From Lichina pygmaea (taxonomy: Eukaryota > Ascomycota > Lichinomycetes > Lichinales > Lichinaceae): a stretch of DNA of 64,000 nucleotides. A model generated the notes under the pieces. That model saw only the letters and a program-made list of their open reading frames with translations, was not told the origin of the DNA and did not search any database. Location of the stretch: NCBI GenBank assembly GCA_963422465.1, contig OY730170.1, positions 372,001 to 436,000 on the forward strand. The letters are read 5' to 3'. A program made the position numbers and the translations under genes. How positions within the stretch are numbered: position 1 is the first letter of the stretch; every line of letters begins with the position of its first letter. Below, piece after piece: positions 1-8,227 of the stretch.

Positions 1-672
1 TCTCTGTTCACCACGAGCAACAAAGCTTCCGCTACGATCCAGAAAACCCTCGGAGCGAGTGACCCGGACAATGCCTAGTACGGATTCAACACTGTGGAGA
101 CTTGGAAGTCGTTAACTGACCAGAGACAACAGCTTCCTCAAGATGATCTCCGTTGGCAAGAAAGGAGGTCAAGTGGTCAACTACTCGGAGCGCTTCAGTC
201 TCACGGGCATGACCGGGGTCTTTTCCAAGGCGGCTCTGGACGGGCTCAAGACCGTCGAGGGGACAGATGGACCGCCAACGGAGAACCAGATAGCCGGCCA
301 GGACGACGCGAATGAAAAGGCGGTTGCTGATGGGCTGTACGAGGTTGCCTACACCCTACAAACCGGCCCGACCCGATATGCGCCCATGCAGCAGCAGCCG
401 CCAACCAAGATCACCGCAAAGGTGGCAACGCCTCTGTTTCCCACCAGCAGCGCCAGGATCGCAACGACCTGGCTGCCACCTCCCGTCGCCGTGACGACGG
501 TGACGGAGAGCCCGACCTACAGCGTCACGAGCAGAGAGAACGACGTACGTATCTACAACTTGAACACCTGAAAACATGCTCTCAAGTCTTTGCTGATTGA
601 GTCCTGCAGGCATCACCCGCTCCGCATCCCAATGACGACATGGCCAAGTACCTGGCTCGTTGGAAGGACTGA
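1..672 (+). CDS. KRE9: Kre9/Knh1-family cell-wall protein, 3' part (5' end outside window)
   Basis: C-terminal part of a yeast Kre9/Knh1-type secreted protein, a family needed for cell-wall beta-1,6-glucan assembly. I read three exons: 1-77, 133-544 and 610-672. Intron 78-132 has donor GTACGG, branch-like CTGAC and acceptor ACAG. Intron 545-609 has donor GTACGT and acceptor TGCAG. The three exons stay in one frame and give 183 residues before the stop. Family hallmarks are YSERFSLTGMTG, a YTLQTGPTRYAPMQ stretch, PPTKIT, ATPLFPTS, and the C-terminal end DDMAKYLARWKD. The signal peptide and Ser/Thr-rich N-terminal half lie upstream of base 1. It points the same way as the PEPP gene downstream. 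Family assignment is firm; which paralogue it is cannot be told from this fragment. Confidence 0.9.
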
Positions 673-1108
673 CCTCTCCTCTGACTGTGTTTCTATTCTG
701 GGTTTACCGTTTGCTTTCTGTGTTGTTACTATAGTCAGTCCAAAGGCATGCATACCATTTCTAGCCTTGAAACTTTGTTCTCGCTGCTAAGCTGTATCGT
801 AATATGGCGTTTTTTTCTGGAGTCGAAGACACATGAATTGGAGGACCAAATTCGTGACATCCTCAATGTCAGGACCACCAACTGCCCCGTAGAGATGGCA
901 CTGCAGCTGGTCTGGTATTGGCTAGATGTCAATTTGGAGATGTAGCTGTTTGCCCCTGCATTCCATTTCCGAGGTCTGATGACGTAAGCAAGTGTCACTC
1001 CCCACTTCCACTTCCGGCATCGGCATTGGTATCGCGTCGTGCGTAGGTATACACACAGCTCGCCTTGGAATCTCAGTAGAAACCCAGCGTCACAGGTCAG
1101 CCTCCACG
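673..1108. other. Intergenic region between KRE9-like gene and PEPP
   Basis: No gene is seen. It should hold the 3' UTR of the Kre9-like gene and the promoter of PEPP. A pyrimidine-rich tract at about 995-1018 precedes the PEPP start. No clear TATA box is visible. Confidence 0.6.
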
Positions 1109-2642
1109 ATGGCCGAAGCCGAAGCCGTTCTTGCCCGAAAGTACCCTGCCAAGGCTCACGCTCGGAGGGTCGTGGAACATATTCGAAGGAAGCGTCCGGA
1201 CGCGAACGGGGTCATCTACCTCGAAGCACAGAAAACACGGCTCTTAGAGGACAGTGACCAAGCTGAGCCCTTTCGGTATGCTCCACCCGCGACTGTGTCG
1301 ATGTATGTTGGAGACTGACCGGATCCATCTACGGGGACCAGGCAACGCCGATTCTTCTACTACTTGTCCGGATGCGAGCTGCCGGATTCATATCTCACGT
1401 ACGAGGTGCACACGGACAGGCTGACTCTCTACATCCCGCCGGTCGATCCTGAAGATGTTGTCTGGTCCGGCCTCCCGCTGTCTCCTCAGGACGCTCTGCG
1501 GAAGTACGACGTCGATCAAGTGCGGTACTCGACCGAGGTCAACAGCGCGCTTGTGAGCCTCTCGCAGCCGTCTCGCAGCGTCGTGTGGGCCATCGCCCGC
1601 CACATTTCGGACCACATCACCTTTCTGGAGTTCGACGAGAAGGATCTGAGTACACTCAAGCCGGCCGTCGAGGAATGCCGGGTCATCAAAGATGACTACG
1701 AGGTGGCCTTGATCAGGAGGGCGAACCAGATCTCCGCCGGTTCTCACGACGCCGTGCGAAAAGCGGTGGCCAGAGCTACCAACGAGAGGGAGCTCGAGGC
1801 CGTGTTCGCCCAGCAGTGTATCGCCAACGGCAGTCGAGAACAGGCGTATCATTCGATCGTCGCCTCCGGCGAGAACGCGGCCACTCTACATTACGTGAAG
1901 AACGACGAGCCGCTGGCTGACCGCTGGAACGTGCTCGTGGACGCCGGTGCGGAGTACCAGTGCTACGCGTCAGACATCACCCGGACACTTCCCATCCGCG
2001 GCAAGTTCAGCCAGGAAAGCCGAGAGATATACGAGATCGTGCTGCGGATGCAGGAAGAATGCATCGATATGTTGCGCGAAGGCGTCCAGTGGGAAGACGT
2101 GCACATGCACGCCCACAAGGTCGCCATCGGAGGGCTCTTGAAGCTGGGTATCCTGTCCGGACCGGCCGAAGAGATACACGAGGCGAAGACCAGCGTCGCC
2201 TTCTTCCCCCACGGCCTCGGCCACTACCTCGGACTGGACACCCACGACACCGGCGGCCATCCGAACTACGCCGATGCAGACCCGTACTTCAAGTACCTCA
2301 GGGTGCGTGGGAAACTGCCTGCCGGGAGCGTCATCACTGTCGAGCCTGGGATCTATTTCTGCCGCTTCATCATCGAGCCCTTCCTCGCCGACCCGCGCCA
2401 TTCTTGCCACATCCGAACGGACGTCCTCGATCGCTACTGGCGAGTGGGCGGAGTGAGGATCGAAGGTCAGTCCTACGGCTTGGTCTTTGATGCTGGGTCG
2501 GGAGATATCTGCTGACCGCGCCGCTTGACGCCGCTTAGATAACGTCCTCATCACGAAGACCGGCTACGAGAACCTGACAAACGTCCCAAAGACCACCGAT
2601 ACCATCGAAGCTTCGACTGTCGTGGATGGTTCATCGTCTTAG
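1109..2642 (+). CDS. PEPP: Xaa-Pro aminopeptidase / prolidase, PEPP type (peptidase M24B)
   Basis: Cytosolic dinuclear-metal peptidase that removes the residue before a proline or cleaves Xaa-Pro dipeptides. Exons are 1109-1275, 1342-2465 and 2539-2642, giving 464 residues, close to what I recall for fungal PEPP proteins. Intron 1 has donor GTATGC, branch GACTGACC and acceptor CCAG; intron 2 has donor GTCAGT and acceptor TTAG. The N-terminal AMP_N-like domain spans about 1-190 and the pita-bread M24 domain about 190-455. The five metal ligands are all present: D256 and D267 (DAG...SDITR), H350 (HGLGH), E390 (TVEPG) and E430 (VRIED). The ATG at 1109 gives [17 protein letters not shown], the usual family start. 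It looks intact and functional. Confidence 0.95.
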
Positions 2643-2829
2643 GCTGGGAGCAGCGGTGCCATCGTAGCCCGCGGGAGTTTTCCTTCACAACGGGGATACC
2701 GAGTGGGAAGCGGGAGTCCAATAGGGAATGAATGAACGGTTCCGTTGGCTACATGATCGTATTCCTACACGGGCCTGCGACAGTAGCCTTCCAGGCTGCT
2801 GACACCACATGTGCCAGGTCACTCTTCCC

Positions 2830-3904
2830 CTACTTGGACTGGTCGACCTCGAGCTTGGTGCTGAAACCGGTGAGGAGCTTCCCCTCGTTGACGATCTCGT
2901 CCTTGCGTTCGAGAAGCTCGTCGACGGACCAGTTTGCGGCGGCGTACCTGCCGTTCATAAACTTGGCCTTGTCCGTGGCGAGCCACACGGCGAAGCCGCC
3001 GATGAGGCGCAGGGAGTCGCCGGCGAAACGCTTGAACCAGTCGAAGGTCATGTCGCTCAAGACGCCGCCCGGGCTGGCCGCGACGGCGACGACGTTGGGG
3101 TGCTCGGCCGCGACGAACTGCTGCAGGTGCGCGATGGCCAGCTTCGAGATGGCGTAGCCGGACATGCCTGGGGCCACGTCGACCGCTGCGCCGGTGGTGA
3201 TGTTCACGATCGTCGCCGCCTTGTCGCCGCCGATCAGGCGCAGAAAGCCTTTGGTGACCAAGTAGGTGCCTCTGACGTTGGCCTCCTGTTCTTGGACTCA
3301 ACAACGAGTGGCTCCGCCCGGGGAGGGGGAGGAGCCGCATCGATCCGTTGTCTTGGGGGAAACCTACAAAGTCACCCCACCACTTCTTGGTGTCCGAGGC
3401 AGCGACGGGGCCCACGCCCGAAGAGGTGCCGGCATTGTTGACCAGCACGTCCGCCGTGCCGAACTCGGTCTTGATCCTGTCGAAGAGGGCGTCGACGGAG
3501 GTCTCGTCGACAAGGTCCGTCGCGATGCTAACGACCTCGACCTGGTCGTTAATCCTGGCGAGTTCCTTCTCGACCTCGGCCAGCTGCTCGGCGCCGCGGG
3601 CGACGAGAACGATGGCCTTGGCATTGGCTCTGGCAAAGGCCGGCGCGAGCCCCGGGGAACAGCGGACGAAAACGACACGACGGTCAGCTCCTTCGTCCAG
3701 GCGACCGCTGCCGGTCATAACGGGTGTCCAGATGCTCACCTGGCGTCCGATCCCCTTGCTGGCTCTGGTGATGACGATGACCTTGCCGGCCTGCAACAGC
3801 GCCGGCGAGGTCGGGTCGATGGAGGGATACTGGTCGCGGTAGGCCTTGCGCGTGAACTGGTGCGACGTGACGAGGTGATCTTCCGGCAATTGAGAGACGT
3901 CCAT
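2830..3904 (-). CDS. Short-chain dehydrogenase/reductase, possibly decaying
   Basis: NAD(P)-dependent oxidoreductase of the classical SDR family; substrate unknown. On the minus strand I read exons 3904-3740, 3652-3368 and 3285-2830, about 301 residues. Intron 2 (3367-3286) has donor GTAGGT and acceptor ACAG. Visible motifs are the cofactor loop at residues 46-53, NNAG after VLV, and the active-site Y194-x3-K198 (YAISK). The start at 3904 gives MDVSQLPEDH; an in-frame GTG further upstream would add a Thr run from a trinucleotide repeat and is not favoured. Two oddities: the cofactor loop reads TRASKGIG where TGxxxGxG is expected, and intron 1 (donor GTGAGC at 3739, branch GCTGACC) has no AG where frame continuity places the acceptor. 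It is convergent with PEPP. The family call is firm; function is doubtful. Confidence 0.8.
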
Positions 3905-3906
3905 GT

Positions 3907-3930
3907 TCGTCGTCGTCGTCGTCGTCGTCG
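3907..3930. repeat. (TCG)8 trinucleotide repeat
   Basis: Eight perfect TCG units lie immediately upstream (minus strand) of the SDR start codon, in its presumed 5' UTR. Confidence 0.9.
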
Positions 3931-4127
3931 CGTTTCGAACCGGAGATCTCTTCGACACGATTTGTGTAGGCGTGTTTGTAGGTCTCGTCCGAGGGTCAAT
4001 ACGATGCCGATGGTCTCACGCTCGATACAAGGACATAGGAACAGACACAGCTCTATCGTGACTGGACTGTTCTTCCTCGCTCCAGGCTCCCGTCGCTTGT
4101 CTTCTCAAGGACGACTATGACGACGAC

Positions 4128-4340
4128 GGGGGCGGCATGGTGTAGCGGGAAGCTGGTGAGAGTTTCCCACTACGTGGCACCCATGACCTGGAACTAGTGG
4201 TGTCAGGCCTGGAGAACCTGACTAAACTAGTTGTCAGTTCAAATCTGACCCACCCCACATTCTGCTTGGCCATCAACAAGAGAGAGATCTGATCTCTTGC
4301 TTGGTGTCAGAGCAGCAGAACAATCGAAGTCTTTTTTATA
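4128..4340 (+). repeat. tRNA-like Pol III element, candidate SINE
   Basis: An A-box match (TGGTGTAGCGG, 4138-4148) is followed 98 nt later by a B-box match (AGTTCAAATCT, 4236-4246). The B box sits in a perfect T-arm hairpin with stem GTCAG/CTGAC at 4233-4249. CCACCCC follows (4250-4256) and can pair with GGGGCGG at 4129-4135 with one mismatch. A T6 run at 4332-4337 could end Pol III transcription, giving about 200 nt, a normal SINE length. Between the boxes is a long hairpin with arms around AACTAGT and GTCAGG. I cannot fold a proper D-arm, so it is not an ordinary tRNA gene. Copy number is unknown because only one copy is in the window. Confidence 0.45.
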
Positions 4341-4730
4341 AAAAATCTATACTCAACACTGGCTTCTGCAAGAAGTTGATTTAGTATAATGATGGCTGTG
4401 TTGTTAAGTCATCCTTGTACTGTAACACAAAAGGCAGGGAATCCCGGTCCTCTATCCACCAAGCTTCTCATAGCACCCACGTGATAATTATGCCTTGCTA
4501 CTCTCTTTTAAGTAACTCACTTCTCCACCCATCAGTTGTTCAACAGTCATGTACATCACGGTAGCGTCAAAGCATAAGGCTGATAGGACGAACTCTGCTA
4601 GACGCCACAAGGTCGACTGGACAACTTCGATGTACGTGATTCCCAGCATCGACGCACAATGGACTAGCTCTACTCACACAGCTCTACGGCGAAAGTAGAC
4701 TCTCTTGGCTTCCTCCAGCTCAGCTCTCAT
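4341..4730. other. No gene recognised
   Basis: AT-richer stretch with no supported reading frame. Its right end, about 4680-4730 on the minus strand, may hold a last short exon of the SAP-domain gene: a purine-rich, Glu/Arg-rich reading can be seen there, but its phase does not agree with the splice site I infer. Confidence 0.4.
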
Positions 4731-5766
4731 CTGCTATTTGAGTTAGATCTCCGTCCTGGTCACAAACAAGGAGTATACATACCTTCCCTCTGCCCTTCGG
4801 CCGGTTTTCCCCCATACATCCCAAAACTCCCAATACGCCCTGCGCTCTGCTGAGCCTTCGTCGTCTACGGCGTCTGGCTGGTACCCGCCGTCTTCTAGAG
4901 CGTCGATCAGCTTCGTGAACGCCCTCTCGATCTCTGGTTCGATGGGCTTGTTCGCATCAGCCCTGGCGGTGGCGTGGACGCTTAGGACACGTAATAGCGC
5001 CACGTTCTCCTCTGCAGATATCAACAAATTAGCTTCTTGTCATACTACTATTCCGCAAGGGGAACCTAAGAGGGAGAACTAACTGTAGATAAGGGCTCGA
5101 CTCCAATGCAGCCCGTATAAGTCCAGAAAAGATTTGTCATCTGTGCGGCACCCCGACCGAAATAGCTCACTGTCGGCGAGAGGATCTCCATAGTGAGCGA
5201 CGCTGTTGCCTTCTTTGATGATCTTCTGATCCTGCGCCGTCGCATTGCGGGCGACATCACGACGGTACACCGAGAGAAATCGGTTTCGAATCTTGAGATA
5301 TGCATCACTCGACATACTCAGCACGTCGACCTTCTTTTGAAGGATCGTGATGCTTTCGTTGGCCTGCTCGAGCTGCGGCTCTATGACGCTGATCTTTGTC
5401 TTCAGAGCCTGTGTGTCGCCCAGGACCTGATCGAGCTTTTCTAGCGTGCTAAGGCCGCGGGAGTTTCCCCATCGGGGGGGGGTCATGGTCGTAATCGACA
5501 GTGGCGTGCTCAATCTCTCGGAGTACCTGGTTTCGACAGTGAACGGGGACGTCATCGGGAAGCATGCCTGGCACGTCGACAGAACTATGAACAATCGCTT
5601 CCACAGGTCCGTCCACGCTTTCCTTATCCACCTTCGCTTGGTCGGCTTTCAGCTCCTTTTCTCGCTGTTGGAGACGGTCGAAAAGCTCCCTGTTACTGCC
5701 ACTTGCCGCCAGGCCTAACGCCTTGCACTGCGCCCGAAGCTCGTGCTGCTTCTGTTGAGATGTCAT
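4731..5766 (-). CDS. SAP-domain, coiled-coil protein of unknown function
   Basis: Starts at ATG 5766 (MTSQQKQHEL). Residues about 8-42 form a SAP motif (LRAQCKALGLAASGSNRELFDRL), a helix-extension-helix fold that usually binds DNA or RNA. A second block is a predicted coiled coil (LEKLDQVLGDTQALKTKI and following). The two blocks lie in different frames and meet at a run of nine C (minus strand; 5474-5482), so either one base is miscounted there or the gene has a real frameshift. Exon 1 runs 5766-5084; intron 5083-5012 has donor GTTAGT and acceptor TGCAG; exon 2 is 5011-4783. A further donor GTATGT at 4782 and acceptor near 4734-4731 would leave only a very short last exon. I do not recognise the protein beyond SAP. 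The gene is next to the retroelement island but looks like host sequence. Confidence 0.6.
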
Positions 5767-5972
5767 TCTTTCTTGATTGGATGACCTTGCCTTCGACAGA
5801 GGAGTGAGGATAAAAGCGAAGAAAGGAGATGTTGTACAGAGTAGGTGACGTGAAAAAGGAAGAGAAAGAGAGCGTGGTGAGGAAGTGAGAAAGTGGGGTG
5901 ATTGTGGTGACATGATTTGACGATCACTTACTAACATTGCAGTACTCAAAGGTACATACTTACATGCCATGT

Positions 5973-6170
5973 TGTTGACCGGGGACTCTCTGGAAGAGTT
6001 GCCTGGGGATTTGCAGGGGTTCAGAGATCAGCCTCCCCCTGAGTGACGGCTAAATTGTTTGTCTGCACGTGACGGTGTGCAGAGTTTTCTCCTTGGTCGT
6101 CGCTCCTAGATTCTTAGTTAGAGAGAGATAGAAGGAACACACTCATTCCCCGGCCGGCCGCCGGTTCACA
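5973..6170 (+). mobile_element. Possible 5' LTR of the outer copia element
   Basis: The segment begins TGTTGACC and ends GGTTCACA, and is followed by GTTATGAGCCC, which is in the position of a primer-binding site about 100 bp before the copia gag start at 6271. The matching 3' LTR is outside the window, so the ends cannot be confirmed. Confidence 0.35.
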
Positions 6171-6270
6171 GTTATGAGCCCGGAGCTGTTTCCTACGTGC
6201 TGCTAAGACGCCTGTAACCAGCTTTAAGTTACATTTTCGTACGGCATAGGATCTCTGACTGATCAGAGAG

Positions 6271-7083
6271 ATGTCTCAAAGCTTTTCAACCACGACAACA
6301 ACCAAAGTCACGACTGTCCTGACTGGAACTGCAGACTGGGATTCTTGGTACACTGTCATCAAGGGAGTTGCTGAAGGAAAGTTGATCTGGGAGTACATTA
6401 ACCCAGAGACACCTCAGGAGCTTTGTCCAACGCTCATCCAGCCTGTAAAGCCGGTGCTCACAGATGTCAATGCTGATGCACAGGCTTATACTGATCTGAC
6501 TGCGACAGAGCGTGATGTGTACAAGTTTCTGACACAGGAGTACAAGTCAGAGAATAACGAGTACAAAGTTCTGAACACAGCCATCGCTGGATACAAGGCA
6601 GATATCCTTAGGTTGCTGTCACCGTCAATTCTCTTGTACATTTGAAACTGCAAGGGTATGTACGACATGCTTGTCAAGCTACGTACACAGTTTGCACCTA
6701 CAGACAAGACACGGGAGCAGATGGTGCTTGCGCAGTATCAGAAAATCAAGAAGGTGCCAAGGACAAAGAATCTTGAGCTGTGGCTGCACAGCTGGGAGAA
6801 GACATACCAGGATGCACTGGATATTGACATTCAGGGCAACTGACCAGTCAAAGATTTTGTACAAAGCCTGCAGGATGCCGACCCTGGATTTCACATGTAT
6901 TGGATACACCATCTTTGTTGTGTCAAGAAGTACCTCTCACTGAAAGAGGTGATCTACAAGTTTTGTACATACCTACAAGAGGACCCCACATCACAGACTG
7001 CTACACACAGAGTGTTTACTGCAATGTTCCAGGACCAGACTGCCGGACTGTCTGAAAAGTAACCTGAGAAGAAGGTTGAGAAG
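6271..7083 (+). mobile_element. Copia piece 1: gag
   Basis: Starts MSQSFSTTTTTKVTTVLTG, followed by the DWDSWYTVIKGVAEGKLIWEYI and LELWLHSWEKTYQDA patterns typical of copia Gag (UBN2-like). Ends at the agaag duplication where element A entered. Broken. Confidence 0.8.
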
Positions 7084-7319
7084 TGTTGCGGTCCGTACCG
7101 TACCGTCCTATCCGAGTATAGGATTAGGGCGAGAGGCGGAAGGCGGGTTGGTTTTCGCAGGAGAGGAGTGTCAAGGAGCGCGAAGGGGTTTGGTGGAACG
7201 TGGTGGTGGTGACACCTGATCAATGGCTTCGTACAAAAGGATTGTATTGAAGTAGATCTAGTTGTCTGGATCACAACATGAGTTGAAGACGATCGTTCCA
7301 TAAGGGAACTATCGCCGGA

Positions 7320-7327
7320 CTATATAG
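7320..7327 (-). promoter_or_regulatory. TATA box facing gag-pol direction (element A LTR)
   Basis: CTATATAG, on the left side of the dyad array. The motif is near-palindromic, so orientation is inferred from its place in the LTR. In the 5' LTR copy it would direct transcription leftward into gag-pol. Confidence 0.5.
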
Positions 7328-7648
7328 TGCTGGCCTGTCGAGACGATCGAGATTGTCTCGACAGTCTCGACGTCGAGACGGGTGAGATTGTCTCGACGGT
7401 CCCACCATGTTATGCACCCTGCGTCGAGACGGGTGAGATTGTCTCGATGCTTCATGCATCCTGCGTCGAGACTGGTGAGATTGTGTCGATGCTTCATGCA
7501 TCCTGCGTCGAGACTGGTGAGATTGTCTCGATGCTTCATGCATGCTGCGTCGAGACTCCCGTGTGTGTCTCGACAGTCACGTGACCTCTTGTTGGTTGGT
7601 CACTTGACTTCCATGGTGTCCTCTTGCCTGGCCCGCGGCCTGATTGCT

Positions 7649-7654
7649 TATAAA
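7649..7654 (+). promoter_or_regulatory. TATA box of the antisense gene (element A LTR)
   Basis: TATAAA on the plus strand, 28 bp before the LTR edge and 78 bp before the ATG at 7727. It is on the opposite side of the dyad array from the gag-pol TATA box. The equivalent box in element D is TATATAAA at 26751-26758. Confidence 0.6.
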
Positions 7655-7726
7655 TGAGTGGCTCCCATCCTGGGTTGTAACACTACCCTCCTCTCCTTCA
7701 TTCATTGTCCCGATGAATTCTTGAGT

Positions 7727-8227
7727 ATGTCTGCAAAGTCACGTACCTCTGCTTACCGAAACCAACTAGCAGCCCAGATCTGTGATCATAACTTCGTGTC
7801 GCTTGCTCCGTGTGACTTCAGTGTTTTGAACCACAAGCCCTACTTCCGAATGTCTGACGACAACGATAAGTTGAAGTGCGCTGAATGCACTCGTCGTGGG
7901 AAGTCCTGTATGTCACTTTCTTGGGAGTCGCTGAACATGACTCAAGATAACCTTCGCGAGGATTTGGCTGTTGATAAGGCCAAGCGGGATGCTCTTGTTG
8001 AGCAGCTTGCCGAGCTGCAGGCTCGTGTGTCCCGAAAGCGAAAGGTTCTTGAGGGTGCTGAGGGTCAAGCAAAGAAGAAGCTCCAGTGCCTTGTTGCTGA
8101 AATGGAGGCGGATGGTGAAGACTTGTCGGTGACAGTTATTGACACGTCCGCGCTGCAGGCCGAGCTGTTCAGTCCTACTTCTGCCGGAACTGCTGCAGGA
8201 GGAGTTGGCAGTTCACGAGGTTCCTGA
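7727..8227 (+). CDS. Antisense gene of element A: Cys-rich DNA-binding-like, coiled-coil protein
   Basis: 166 codons from ATG 7727, opposite in strand to gag-pol, beginning 45 bp inside the 3' LTR. The end of the Cys cluster is clear (KCAECTRRGKSC), then SWESLN, a long charged helix (about residues 85-130) with KRKVLEGAEGQAKKKLQCL, and a low-complexity Gly/Ser end. It aligns by eye with the element D copy, which has the full Zn(II)2Cys6 spacing; here the first half of the cluster is less conserved. The 3' end overlaps the last bases of the convergent pol frame. I recall many unannotated fungal proteins of this general form, but I cannot search for them here. Confidence 0.65.
   Translation: MSAKSRTSAYRNQLAAQICDHNFVSLAPCDFSVLNHKPYFRMSDDNDKLKCAECTRRGKSCMSLSWESLNMTQDNLREDLAVDKAKRDALVEQLAELQARVSRKRKVLEGAEGQAKKKLQCLVAEMEADGEDLSVTVIDTSALQAELFSPTSAGTAAGGVGSSRGS

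Larger units (their letters stand above)
7084..7682 (-). repeat. Element A 3' LTR
   Basis: Begins TGTTGCGG and ends TTGTAACA. It pairs with 13025-13665. It contains a tandem array (about 7336-7565) of roughly 42-bp units, each with the dyad TCGAGAC...GTCTCGA, between divergent TATA boxes. Confidence 0.9.

Noticed and set aside
1388-1852. Minus-strand frames opposite PEPP
   Set aside because: They mirror conserved PEPP coding sequence and show no family features.
3266-4120. Long plus-strand frame opposite the SDR gene
   Set aside because: GC-rich shadow of the minus-strand exons; it runs through introns and has no recognisable domain.
4128-4260. Ordinary tRNA gene
   Set aside because: A and B boxes are present but no D-arm or anticodon arm fits, even with an intron allowed.
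7336-7565. CRISPR array
   Set aside because: Units are contiguous tandem repeats without unique spacers, lie inside an LTR, and the genome is fungal.
7271-7657. Several overlapping repeat-rich reading frames inside the A LTR
   Set aside because: They are by-products of the 42-bp repeat, whose length is a multiple of three; no protein feature is seen.
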